Virus record (IMG/VR): IMGVR_UViG_3300035698_011188
Location: 1-40,190 of that record
Strand: one strand, 5' to 3'
Length of the DNA stretch: 40,190 bases
DNA from: a virus
Position 1 is the stretch's first letter, and the number at the start of each line of letters is the position of its first letter. The notes under the pieces were generated by a model. It searched no databases, was not told the DNA's origin, and saw only the letters and a program-made list of their open reading frames with translations. Made by a program: the position numbers and the translations under genes. This document shows, in pieces, positions 32,201 through 40,188 of this stretch.

Positions 32201-32315
32201 CACCTTAGAGGATTTTGCCGTAATGATCGCCAAAGTCATGCAGGACAACAACCAAAACCGTATGGGGAATATCTACACCCCAGGGTCACCAACCAGTGCA
32301 GGATTAAGGATGTAA
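29217..32315 (+). CDS. Tail tape measure protein
   Basis: A 1032-residue protein, the longest spliced product of the window. The N-terminal region (LLVTLKLDNREFTKQLKITK) and the tape-measure domain about 80-250 (GFSSKEIERTWSGLAKAGT, MNKGKIQAEELRGQLAERLP, GITTQELSKQLELGKV) are typical, followed by long charged helices at about 450-600, hydrophobic Ala/Gly-rich segments and the hallmark MIHKDEMIIPADA (708-720). It sets tail length and helps DNA ejection. By the usual 1.5 angstrom per residue rule the tail would be roughly 150 nm. The gene follows the chaperone GT by 5 bases. Confidence 0.95.
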   Translation: MPGGGVGSLLVTLKLDNREFTKQLKITKKDMVEVDNKTKNLNKSMGSLKGAVKLAAAALAVLGVAKVTKSFFDAGLQANRMDKALSAATGSTTGAAKATKFLWDQSNKLGLSFEEQLSNYTRLAASGRELGFSSKEIERTWSGLAKAGTALQLSTEDMTGIFRAVDQMMNKGKIQAEELRGQLAERLPGAYAMTARAMGITTQELSKQLELGKVYTADVLPKLIDLMHNEYTEGAKAGAETLNAAVERSKSAWFGLRKTVMDAGISELLADNLNAMTTATNEWLTTNETAIQKFVKDWAMGIRGVGGMYEDIATQAGVFFSVVADGKGLSEYRKVLEEMGEMGKLSGMDTDQAIISQIGIGKFQASQANLKKLRQLESGEFVPGERGPKRAKEAADAERQLLRDTKTLRDATAKDREKAIEKLHKQIMNNNRQEEIGSVNWWAGERDRVQDGFELRATAEMGLGELIKYSQTQEAGLSAQITKHNIDQKFKEVEAVQKLSDKSFKKATENNKKFNSMSDKYTEQQKQKAQERFDYNKTLIEASDISIDANYNKKVNLLNKEFEAEQDKYGKSKMAQQTHDKEMEDLAKLHAEEKLKADKTFTGGVKLGLAGITQDQITWADLGLSITEGAAGGMSGALKTMFIDAATGDLQGFSTYWDTFFGGLLTKVTDTVVDMGVQWALGAVQDGMAGWWPFDQGAWQVGKDQVAMIHKDEMIIPADAASVLRSMSNRGFGGDNLPKSADMKGSMPPGLATPFGAHAMGPLKANVGMGFAQLIKTGDPSGLANLAGPGMAANMIGAEVTGSIKDALGLYGKFANYGGMVGQGLAMAGTGATGPFSTIIGGVGNIIGALAGDALGDIFNARDNEVNRDAFEDVYGRIKGSKVNRDVEKALDIIAKNIDMFGGYGAFVKRDSHLSGMDTRGGDGRGGGGGTGTTSHSVADASKFHGGGRLGPGEGYFLGKQNEEVLSEINVDRIEKALMAGGGGASIVVNNYGAITLEDFAVMIAKVMQDNNQNRMGNIYTPGSPTSAGLRM

Positions 32316-32319
32316 TAAT

Positions 32320-34722
32320 ATGGGTACAATACTTATAGCAGAAAATATACTAACAGATAGTGATTTCTCGGCAGCTACACAGCAGGGAGCGTATATTGGT
32401 CAGCCGGTGGCGGGGAGTACCAACACCGGAAGTGCAAGGCCTGTTACGAGTGGGACACTATCAGATTTTAGTTTCTCAGGGACTGCTGATTCAACAGGGT
32501 CTGCTACCAAGATGGTTGATGCAACCCTGAATGTGTTGGGGGATAATTACCTAAAGGGCGCCACTATTGAGTTTGTGAGTGGGGAAAACTCCGCTGGGAC
32601 AGCCACAATTACCGCGTCTTCTCAGGCTACAGGGGCAGTGAGTTGGTCATCAAGTGTTAACCCTACCAAGGTGGGGGATACGTTTACTGTTACTCGGGAT
32701 GTGGATGATGTGGATTTTGCCGTAGAGATTGAAGAGAGTGGGATGATGTCTGTTGGAGATGGTACTTTTAAATGGAGCCATGACGGTGGGAGTAATTATT
32801 TAGGGAGAGATGACCCGTATCAAGCAACATGGCTCGGCGAGCAAACTCTTGTAAGTGGCAACCTCCAATCTGCGTTAGGACATGCAATTGGGGAAGCAGC
32901 AGACGAAACACGTTTGATTGCATACCTCCACTCAGATAATACTCTTAGGCTGTTAAAATCATCCGATGAGGGGGTGTTATGGTCTGAATCAACAATTGCC
33001 ACTGGATTAGCATCCTATGCACCACAAAGTATTGTTACCATGCCTACTGGTCGAGTTATAATATTTTTAACATATACTTATTCTGCCTATCTTTATTCTG
33101 ACGATGATGGGGGTACTTGGTCCGATATTGTAAATTATGGGGTATATTATAGTGGGTATGTAAATCTACTATTAAATGGTAGTTTAGGAAATATAACCTA
33201 TAACGGGAGTTTTTACCCTGTGTACCATACATCTGCAGATGGGGGTATTACTTGGAGTTCAGGTACACTCATTGTATCCGCTGTTAGATACGGGGGGCAA
33301 ACGGTAGAATTAAACAATGGCACTTTATTTGCCATATATACAGATGGAAGTAGTAATGTTCTACATGCCTCCTCGACTGATGGGGGCTCTACTTGGACAG
33401 AAGCAAGTGGGAAGATTTATGATGCAGCAGGGTCAGGTAAACTCTGGACAACACCAAATGTTCTTGTAGACATAAACGGGGACTTGTATGTTACTGCTAC
33501 TAATTGGACTGATGGCGGTATATATATAAATAAATCCGTTGATTATGGAACCACGTGGACTGCAACTGGCTCTACTTTACAAGTATCCAGTAGAAAGGGT
33601 ACTTCAAGGGTAAAATTATTTAATGGACACAGTATATTAGCAATTTTTGATGATGGGTCAAACAATCTTTATTGCGTAAGGCGTGGGGTATGGGAAACCT
33701 TCTCCTCAAATGCCTGTCCATGTGCAAGAAATGTGATTCCCCAAAATCTTATTTGTGGTACAGATTTAACATGGGAAGGGAGTTATGCGACAGATGGTGA
33801 CACCTGGACGTTTGCCCCACAATACCAGTTCCCAATGACCAGTTTGATTACGGACTCCCCATCCAAGCAATGGAAATCCCTTTCAGACAACACTCCTATC
33901 ACTATCCTAATCGACATGGGGGCTAACGAACGTCACTTTGCTGACGGTGTAGCATTCTTTGGTTGTAACATCAGAACTTTTGATTTTCAAATGAACGCTA
34001 CCAACGTGTGGACTTCCCCATCAGTTGATGAGACAATTTCATTTGACCTTACCTCCTCAGGGGTTGTTGACTCAGTATCTGGTAATTACATTGAAGACGC
34101 CGCACTCATGGCAAATTACAAAGATCATGAATTGGTAGACAAATACATAGCTATGACTTCAGGTACTGATAACGGGATGACTTGGAAAATCAAAGACAAC
34201 GTAGGGGATTATATAGTTCTTGATACTACCTCCGCAATCAATGTGGGTGCTGCTGATACATTTGCCATATTTAATCACCGGGTAGCCAAAACCTTTACCG
34301 CAGGGGTGTATAGGTATATCCGTATTTCAATTGGCTCACTTCAAACAGCAGATAACTATTATCAAATAGGTACTATGATTGCCGGTAAAGCCGTCACCCT
34401 ATCTGATGACTGGTCTGTAGGGTATGGGCATGGCACATCTTTTGACAACATCAACCTATTGCAAACCCCGTCAAAACAGGTCTATGCAATTAAATCAGGG
34501 GAGGAACGTGATACATTCGACCTTACATGGGCAGTTAGCGATGACGGAATCAAAGAAGTCGTCCACACTCTTAAATACCTTGACGGAAAAAACATTGCTT
34601 TAATCCCTGATTCATCTACAATGACATCGTGTTGGCCTGTTAAGTTATATGGGGATGTGGGTCGGTCACAAGTATTCAAAGATGAAGACACAATGACAAT
34701 CAACCTTCGGGAAATTGTATAA
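32320..34722 (+). CDS. Distal tail protein with sialidase-like Asp-box propeller
   Basis: An 800-residue protein after the tape measure. Five clear Asp boxes (S-x-D-x-G-x-x-W) occur at about 214-221 (SSDEGVLW), 260-267 (SDDDGGTW), 305-312 (SADGGITW), 352-359 (STDGGSTW) and 406-413 (SVDYGTTW), plus a degenerate one at 153-160, at 45-61 residue spacing, the mark of a BNR/sialidase beta-propeller. No F/Y-R-I-P motif was seen, so catalysis is uncertain. The flanking N-terminal (1-150) and C-terminal (500-800) parts are tail-type, suggesting an inserted propeller. It shares one base (A of TAATG) with the next gene. Confidence 0.8.
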   Translation: MGTILIAENILTDSDFSAATQQGAYIGQPVAGSTNTGSARPVTSGTLSDFSFSGTADSTGSATKMVDATLNVLGDNYLKGATIEFVSGENSAGTATITASSQATGAVSWSSSVNPTKVGDTFTVTRDVDDVDFAVEIEESGMMSVGDGTFKWSHDGGSNYLGRDDPYQATWLGEQTLVSGNLQSALGHAIGEAADETRLIAYLHSDNTLRLLKSSDEGVLWSESTIATGLASYAPQSIVTMPTGRVIIFLTYTYSAYLYSDDDGGTWSDIVNYGVYYSGYVNLLLNGSLGNITYNGSFYPVYHTSADGGITWSSGTLIVSAVRYGGQTVELNNGTLFAIYTDGSSNVLHASSTDGGSTWTEASGKIYDAAGSGKLWTTPNVLVDINGDLYVTATNWTDGGIYINKSVDYGTTWTATGSTLQVSSRKGTSRVKLFNGHSILAIFDDGSNNLYCVRRGVWETFSSNACPCARNVIPQNLICGTDLTWEGSYATDGDTWTFAPQYQFPMTSLITDSPSKQWKSLSDNTPITILIDMGANERHFADGVAFFGCNIRTFDFQMNATNVWTSPSVDETISFDLTSSGVVDSVSGNYIEDAALMANYKDHELVDKYIAMTSGTDNGMTWKIKDNVGDYIVLDTTSAINVGAADTFAIFNHRVAKTFTAGVYRYIRISIGSLQTADNYYQIGTMIAGKAVTLSDDWSVGYGHGTSFDNINLLQTPSKQVYAIKSGEERDTFDLTWAVSDDGIKEVVHTLKYLDGKNIALIPDSSTMTSCWPVKLYGDVGRSQVFKDEDTMTINLREIV

Positions 34723-36437
34723 TGAGTTCTGTAATCCAATCAGCCATAGCTAATTCCAGACAGATATACCTATTAGTTGATATTCAATTTGGCGGGGTGA
34801 ACAAGCGTATCTCCACCAAAAACATATCCGTGCCAGTGTCTGAGACATCCCGCACAGCATCCGGACAAATGGAGTGGGACACTGGTATGGATTGGGACAC
34901 AGGAATGAGCTGGGATACAGATTCTGACACTGTAGGGGCAATCTCAGAGTACTTTTTTGATGGGATTATCCTTAACCAACTTACCATAGCTAAAACCTTT
35001 GATATTCGAACATTCCGGTATTCCACCTCTGATGTTCAAATCCTTATTTCCAATCACGATAGGTTTCAGGATTTCGAAACCAAATACAGGGTTGAAGGGA
35101 GTGTGGGGAAAGTGTATGTGTGGTCACCGGGGTTAACATGGGCGCAGATCTCTACTGATGGGCTGATATTTGAAGGGGTGTTCCAAAAAAACTGGCATAC
35201 TAATTTCCAATATTCATTTTCACTTATTGAACGATCTCGTAACAAGGTGTTATCAATACCTAAACTTCAAATCAATACTGATACATGGTATCGCCATAAA
35301 CAAACTGATGATGGCATGGGTAGCGTTTCAGGACTACCAGTCCCTGTTATATTTGGCGAGACTACTGGTGGACAGTTACTATATATGGTAAACACACTTG
35401 CTGATCTAAGCCATGACCCTACTTATGCCATAGCAGAAGGTGGGAACAAAATCGCATCAAGCGACTTTTCTTCTTCGGGGACAAAAAATGTATGGAATGC
35501 GGATGGTACGGTAGTTGCCACTTCGTATATTAGTTACTCGGAAAGTGTGGATGGGTTGGGCAACCCTGTGTCACAAATTGCGTATACCACTGGTGGAGTA
35601 GCGGCGTATGGATCTTCTAACCAGCCAATGACTTGTAGTTTTGCTGGAAAGGTTGACGGCAGCGGTGAGTACACAGGAACTGCCAACACACTCATTGAAC
35701 ACCCTGCTGACATAACTAAATTCCTATTAGATAAAAACTCAATCGATGGTGTTGACATTACTGAGGATGTTACGTTTGGCACAATGAAATCCATACTGAA
35801 AAGTGGGTGGAAGTTTACCACTACGGTTAATGTGTTTGCTAATGTATTGGATGTGGTTGATAGGTTACTATACCAGTGTCAAGCAGCCTTAGTAACCCGT
35901 ATAGGTGGGAAATTAGGGGTGATGACATTAAACACTGATGGCGTGTCAATAGGTAGAATAGATTTGGATAAAGAGGCTATTGCATCCGACATCCCTATAT
36001 CCCGTACACCTTATGACATGGTCTACAACAACATAAATGTTAATTACCAATACAATCCAACAAGTGAAAAGTTTGAGAAGAGCGCGCCTGTGTATGGGCC
36101 AAACAGCACAGTGGAAAAGATCAAACAGTCAAGAGGGGAGTATGGAATACAGCCCGAGTTCCAGCTTAATTGTACTGACATAGGGCAAGCATATACCGCA
36201 GTTTACAGCGCTAAAAGATTTATGGATATATTTGCTTTCAGACACGATACTTTCACTATTGACTTGCCTTATAGGGTGGTGTGGGATATGGTAGAAGGGG
36301 ATGTGATAGAGGTGACTTATACAGGTGGGAGTAGCAAAGACGGTAGCGGATGGGTGGACGAAAGGTGTATATTGTTGAGTAGGAGTTTTCACAGCGACAG
36401 GATTACCACTACTTGGTGGAGAATAAGTACGGAATAA
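34722..36437 (+). CDS. Tail hub/baseplate-like protein
   Basis: A 571-residue protein with a mostly beta-structured, soluble pattern. Residues 51-66 contain three WDTGM-type repeats (EWDTGMDWDTGMSWDT), an unusual Asp/Trp-rich patch. Elements such as GVNKRISTKNISVPVSE and SDVQILISNHDRFQDFET resemble siphophage tail proteins downstream of the tape measure (Tal or DUF2163-like). Location after the Asp-box protein fits a tail tip component. Confidence 0.72.
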   Translation: MSSVIQSAIANSRQIYLLVDIQFGGVNKRISTKNISVPVSETSRTASGQMEWDTGMDWDTGMSWDTDSDTVGAISEYFFDGIILNQLTIAKTFDIRTFRYSTSDVQILISNHDRFQDFETKYRVEGSVGKVYVWSPGLTWAQISTDGLIFEGVFQKNWHTNFQYSFSLIERSRNKVLSIPKLQINTDTWYRHKQTDDGMGSVSGLPVPVIFGETTGGQLLYMVNTLADLSHDPTYAIAEGGNKIASSDFSSSGTKNVWNADGTVVATSYISYSESVDGLGNPVSQIAYTTGGVAAYGSSNQPMTCSFAGKVDGSGEYTGTANTLIEHPADITKFLLDKNSIDGVDITEDVTFGTMKSILKSGWKFTTTVNVFANVLDVVDRLLYQCQAALVTRIGGKLGVMTLNTDGVSIGRIDLDKEAIASDIPISRTPYDMVYNNINVNYQYNPTSEKFEKSAPVYGPNSTVEKIKQSRGEYGIQPEFQLNCTDIGQAYTAVYSAKRFMDIFAFRHDTFTIDLPYRVVWDMVEGDVIEVTYTGGSSKDGSGWVDERCILLSRSFHSDRITTTWWRISTE

Positions 36438-36453
36438 TTAATAGGAGAAGGTA

Positions 36454-37977
36454 ATGTTAAAAAAGCAGTGGTTGGTTTACATATTAGCAATGGTTATGGT
36501 GGTTGCGAGCAGTAATTTTACGTATGGTGCAAACAAAGCCTACCATAAATTGGGGTTGAATGGTGGTGGCGGGACTGATTTAGATGGGATCAATCATTCA
36601 GTGTTGGTTAATAATGATATTGCTTTTGTGCGGGTCCAATCCACTAATGCTATAGTTACCTATTATTATAATTACGATTCTGATAGAGGTGGTGCGGAAG
36701 ACATCCCCAAATATATTAATCCAGATTCTGGTGGGAGTGGGCAATGGGTGTTGGAAAATAAAACAGTTGAAAATTTAACCGCTAACGGTACCATTACTGA
36801 CGGAGCATTCTCTACCACGGCGGGTGCAGTGACCGGGGTAACAGAGTTTACAACTTCAGGAGCAATTAATGCTAATGGTGATTCAATAACTTGTGATGGG
36901 GTGTTGGTGATCAATGCCACATCTGCTACGTCTTTTAATGATGAAAACATTACCAATGTGGGGCAGCTTGATGTTGATACAATTATTGCTGATAACGTAG
37001 GCATAGGCACTGCGAGCCCCACATTTAAGTTAGAAATGACTGGCGCAAATGCAACAGTTTTATCAGATGCCTCACCACTTTATAACCTGGACAGCAACTC
37101 TTTTGTTCGGATAGCCAATAGTAACGAGGTCGGGACTGAGGAATCGGGGATTGTTTTATCAGCAAAAAATTCTGGCTCCGCTAATTGGGCAATATATGCA
37201 AAACAAACAGGCACTTATGACGGAGATTTAATTTTCAGAACGAGGACAGACGCAAATGCCTCCGCAGAGCGTATGAGGATCTTGAATTCAGGGGATGTAG
37301 GTATTGGAACGCCGAGTCCAGTAGAAGCATTAGAAGTATCTGGAGGCATAAAGTCTACATCGACACTTGTTACTGCCTCGGGAGCGGGGGCGGTACTTGA
37401 CTATTCTAGTGCTGGAGCGGGTCATGGTATGCGATTAGCGTCATTTGGCCCAGATGCCACGACAGTTGGGACATTTAATTTTTACTCTGCGGAATCCGAT
37501 AATGGTAATAGTGGCATTAAGATGTTTATTGATACTACGGGCAATGTAGGCATTGGGACTGAGAGTCCAAATCAAAAACTTACAGTTGAAAGCTCTATGT
37601 CTCTTTTAGAAATCGCGGTGGCTAATACTGATGCGGAAACCTATGGTCAGATTTGGGTGAAAAATACAGATCCGAATGAATTATATTATACTGATGGAGA
37701 TGGGACAGACACGCAAATATCTCCGCATCCGCAAGACGCACCCGAAAGCATGTATGTTCTTGGTTTGGGCCGCGGTAAGGAAATGATTGATAAAAGGGTT
37801 TATACAAATGAGAATAGAGTAATTTGGGTTAACCTGAAAGCTGATGTTTATCAGGAAACCATTGAGGAATATGAGTCGAGAGTTAAATTATTAAAAGAAA
37901 AAACAATTAGGGAAAAAAGTCGCAAGTGGTGGAAAGATCCTAAAAAGAAAGTCGAGGATGAAAAAGGATTGATGTAA
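36454..37977 (+). CDS. Tail fibre with apparent N-terminal signal peptide
   Basis: A 507-residue protein. The first 26 residues (MLKKQWLVYILAMVMVVASS, then NFTYGA) look like a Sec signal peptide: two Lys, a 15-residue hydrophobic core, cleavage near YGA/N. Later are three fibre-type repeats VGIGTASP (182-189), VGIGTPSP (282-289) and VGIGTESP (365-372), as in peptidase S74-associated fibres. No S74 domain is visible at the C-terminus. Instead it ends in a charged coiled-coil-like segment. A secreted fibre-like protein is odd for a virion. Confidence 0.75.
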   Translation: MLKKQWLVYILAMVMVVASSNFTYGANKAYHKLGLNGGGGTDLDGINHSVLVNNDIAFVRVQSTNAIVTYYYNYDSDRGGAEDIPKYINPDSGGSGQWVLENKTVENLTANGTITDGAFSTTAGAVTGVTEFTTSGAINANGDSITCDGVLVINATSATSFNDENITNVGQLDVDTIIADNVGIGTASPTFKLEMTGANATVLSDASPLYNLDSNSFVRIANSNEVGTEESGIVLSAKNSGSANWAIYAKQTGTYDGDLIFRTRTDANASAERMRILNSGDVGIGTPSPVEALEVSGGIKSTSTLVTASGAGAVLDYSSAGAGHGMRLASFGPDATTVGTFNFYSAESDNGNSGIKMFIDTTGNVGIGTESPNQKLTVESSMSLLEIAVANTDAETYGQIWVKNTDPNELYYTDGDGTDTQISPHPQDAPESMYVLGLGRGKEMIDKRVYTNENRVIWVNLKADVYQETIEEYESRVKLLKEKTIREKSRKWWKDPKKKVEDEKGLM

Positions 37978-37980
37978 ATA

Positions 37981-38496
37981 ATGGAGCACAACAGCAAGTA
38001 TGCCCAGATAGCAATATATAATGCTTTTCATTATTACGGAAAACCAGTTTCAAGCGGCGATATTTTATCCCAGAATTATGTTGATTGGCTATTAAATATA
38101 GATAGCGAGGCTCAGATGAAAATGATAGAACTTAGAAAAGTGATACTTGAAATCTTCAGAGCATTAGAAGATAACCCAGGCAAATACAAACTCGTGATGG
38201 TTCCCGATGCAAGCCTCGATGGATTTTATGGTTTCGCTCTTCATAATCCTAAAGACAGGAAGATTTATATTTCGGACAAATTCAAGGGCAGGGGTGATGA
38301 ACTCAGGGCATTACGAGAACATGAAGAGGCCCACAAAGATACATCGTTCGATAATTATCCTATTCTGGACGAGTTTGTGGCTAATCTTGTATCCTGTATC
38401 GAGGAGCCAGAGGGATTTTTTAAACTCCTTTGGCGAACAGTATCAAGTTGGGAAAGAATTAGATTTTATTGGGATACTTATGTGAGGAAGGTATGA
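37981..38496 (+). CDS. Putative HExxH zinc metallopeptidase
   Basis: A 171-residue protein with REHEEAHKD (112-120), giving HEEAH at 114-118, and a later DEFVANLV (130-137, E131) that could be the third zinc ligand of a gluzincin. It starts four bases after the fibre gene. No signal peptide is present. Substrate is unknown. Protein processing or host-target cleavage are open. Composition differs from the neighbours. Confidence 0.65.
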   Translation: MEHNSKYAQIAIYNAFHYYGKPVSSGDILSQNYVDWLLNIDSEAQMKMIELRKVILEIFRALEDNPGKYKLVMVPDASLDGFYGFALHNPKDRKIYISDKFKGRGDELRALREHEEAHKDTSFDNYPILDEFVANLVSCIEEPEGFFKLLWRTVSSWERIRFYWDTYVRKV

Positions 38497-38500
38497 CATT

Positions 38501-38593
38501 ATGGGAATCCAAGGAAGAAACGAGAAAAGAACGCTAAAAATCTATAATTATATGGAGTATTTAGCATGGAAACAATCACAGTTGAGCAAGTAA
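38501..38593 (+). CDS. Very small ORF, 30 aa, doubtful
   Basis: ATG at 38501 opens MGIQGRNEKRTLKIYNYMEY and ends at TAA 38593, overlapping the next ORF. The Shine-Dalgarno-like AGGAAGG is just upstream. It is short, basic and without a recognisable feature. Confidence 0.25.
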   Translation: MGIQGRNEKRTLKIYNYMEYLAWKQSQLSK

Positions 38594-38733
38594 AAGTTGC
38601 GTTTTCAAAAATGTATACTGATGATCATAAAGAAGATTTTGTGAAAATTCCTCCAGATGAATCAGGCTGGTTAATTCAATGCGTATGGGAAAAATTCGAG
38701 CGGTATCTGAAAAAGGAAATTGATAATGTCTGA
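38566..38733 (+). CDS. Hypothetical small protein, 55 aa
   Basis: METITVEQVKVAFSKMYTDD... ends at TGA 38731-38733, overlapping the next gene's ATG (38726) by 8 bases. The upstream RBS is poor (GGAG, 10 bases before). Soluble, helical, acidic then basic. No family recognised. Confidence 0.5.
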   Translation: METITVEQVKVAFSKMYTDDHKEDFVKIPPDESGWLIQCVWEKFERYLKKEIDNV

Positions 38734-38932
38734 CTTTGTAAAGACTAAAATGTTTCTATGGATTATGGGAGTTGTTGTAGGTTGTCTAATGGCTCTTGCG
38801 GGGTTTGGTTATGCCTTGAGTTGTGAAGTCCATAATATAAAAACAGAATTAAAAGCTAATGTCGCCCAAATAAGGGAGGATGTTGCTGAGATTAAAACAG
38901 ATGTTAAGTGGCTGGTAAAGGAGCAGAGATGA
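38726..38932 (+). CDS. Small TM protein with coiled coil, 68 aa
   Basis: ATG 38726 was chosen (an alternative TTG at 38720 lies within the previous gene). One hydrophobic helix (FLWIMGVVVGCLMALAGFGY) is followed by the heptad-like VAQIREDVAEIKTDVKWLVK. The architecture is a membrane-anchored coiled coil, like spanin or XhlA-type lysis helpers but with the TM segment first. Position before the endolysin fits a lysis role. Confidence 0.62.
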   Translation: MSDFVKTKMFLWIMGVVVGCLMALAGFGYALSCEVHNIKTELKANVAQIREDVAEIKTDVKWLVKEQR

Positions 38933-39132
38933 AACTATACAACCCATACGCAATAGGTCTTAATTGGTTTTATGAAAGATTAGATGCCCTTATAAAATTA
39001 AACAAACGAGTAATAGGTGTTCAATTAAGGGGTATGGGGGAGCGGCAACGGAGCGGTCCTGAGAACCGGCAAAGGAAACACGATAAAGAACTCAATAGGG
39101 TTCATGGGTATACCCCGGAGGAGTTAAGATAA
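38929..39132 (+). CDS. Hypothetical protein, 67 aa
   Basis: ATG 38929 overlaps the previous TGA (ATGA), and the TAA at 39130-39132 overlaps the next ATG. The sequence is basic and Arg-rich (RGMGERQRSGPENRQRKHDK). Upstream in-frame ATG at 38908 would lie inside the previous gene without RBS. No function is visible. Confidence 0.6.
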   Translation: MKLYNPYAIGLNWFYERLDALIKLNKRVIGVQLRGMGERQRSGPENRQRKHDKELNRVHGYTPEELR

Positions 39133-39524
39133 TGCCAGAATTCAGCAAAAGATCCCGGGAAAATCTATCATCATGCCATCCTGACCTTCAACAACTATTC
39201 AACACAGTGGTGAAATATTATGACTGTTCAATCATTTGTGGTTTTCGTGGTAAAGCGGCTCAAGCAGAAGCATTTCAAAAAGGATTTAGCAAAGCTCGTT
39301 ATCCTTTTTCCGCTCACAATACCCACTTGTCTACTGCTGTTGATGTTGCTCCATTCATTATTGATTGGGAGGATATTGAGCGATTCAGACACTTTGCGGG
39401 ATTTGTTAAACTCGCTGCGAGAGTATTAAAAATAGATGTGGGTTGGGGAGGGGACTTTACAGTAAATGGTAAGCCGTGGTTTGACGGGGCGCATTGGGAA
39501 TTGATAATTACAGATAAGGAGTAA
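39132..39524 (+). CDS. Endolysin-type M15 peptidase (VanY/T5 endolysin-like)
   Basis: A 130-residue compact enzyme. The zinc ligands appear as His62 and Asp71 in SAHNTHLSTAVDVAPF and His121 in AHWEL, matching L-alanyl-D-glutamate or D-alanyl-D-alanine-type peptidases used as phage endolysins. The conserved IDW and GWGGDF segments also fit. It lacks a cell-wall-binding domain and signal peptide, so a holin would be needed. Starts within TAATG. Confidence 0.92.
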   Translation: MPEFSKRSRENLSSCHPDLQQLFNTVVKYYDCSIICGFRGKAAQAEAFQKGFSKARYPFSAHNTHLSTAVDVAPFIIDWEDIERFRHFAGFVKLAARVLKIDVGWGGDFTVNGKPWFDGAHWELIITDKE

Positions 39525-39531
39525 CCAATAT

Positions 39532-39726
39532 ATGACTTGTATAAAGATAAAAATACCAGGGTGTGTGATTCAGTACCAGTGTGGGTTGTCAGCATCCCAC
39601 CAGACAGAATGTGATTATTATAGAGCAGATGTGGCTTATCCACCTTATTGCTTGTCACATAATAGTAATTCAGGAGGGTGTTCAGATATCAGGGCAAGAA
39701 AAGCGGCAAAATCAAAAATCGATTAA
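39532..39726 (+). CDS. Small Cys-rich protein, 64 aa
   Basis: Six cysteines (CIKIKIPGC, QCGLSASHQTEC, YC, GGC) suggest zinc or disulfide bonds. No signal peptide or TM helix is clear. It lies between endolysin and holin-like genes. The start ATG is at 39532, 7 bases after the endolysin stop. Confidence 0.58.
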   Translation: MTCIKIKIPGCVIQYQCGLSASHQTECDYYRADVAYPPYCLSHNSNSGGCSDIRARKAAKSKID

Positions 39727-39741
39727 GGAAGGGGGGGTATT

Positions 39742-40188
39742 ATGGGTTTAGATATTTCAGGTATAGGGTCAGCAATCAACGGTATATCGGGAATGGTAAA
39801 AACAGGGATTGACAAATTTTTCCCTGATAAAGCATCCGAAGTAGATAAACTTAAGTTTACTACTGATATGCAGCAATTTGTGATGGATAATGCCTTGAAG
39901 GAAGACGGTCAGTTGCGGGATTTCATTATTGCCTATGAGGGTGCAGCTAAAGACATACCTAAAGGCCTTGTGTGGCTCAGATCATCAGTTAGGCCAGTCC
40001 TTACTTATCTTATCAGTGGGACTTTTGTATGGGGTTTTATCCATCCAGGGACTTTCACGCCGGCTCAAATGGATCTCCTTTCACCGGCTATGATTATGAC
40101 TCTTACCTTTTGGTACGGAGAAAAAATCATACAGAATACAGGACTTAATGATCGGATATTGGGAAAGCACATTAAAAAGGAGCAATAG
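39742..40188 (+). CDS. 3TM holin-like protein (GTA holin type)
   Basis: A 148-residue protein resembling holins of 3 TMs found in phages and gene transfer agents: FIIAYEGAAKDIPKGLVWLR then RSSVRPVLTYLISGTFVWGF and PAMIMTLTFWYG as hydrophobic stretches. It sits just after the endolysin. Starts with GGAAGGGGG, 10 bases upstream. A poretic role is inferred from family and place. Confidence 0.82.
   Translation: MGLDISGIGSAINGISGMVKTGIDKFFPDKASEVDKLKFTTDMQQFVMDNALKEDGQLRDFIIAYEGAAKDIPKGLVWLRSSVRPVLTYLISGTFVWGFIHPGTFTPAQMDLLSPAMIMTLTFWYGEKIIQNTGLNDRILGKHIKKEQ

Noticed and set aside
38207-38485. + strand open frame inside the HExxH gene
   Set aside because: Shadow frame, no RBS and no domain, while the HExxH frame is coupled to its neighbours.
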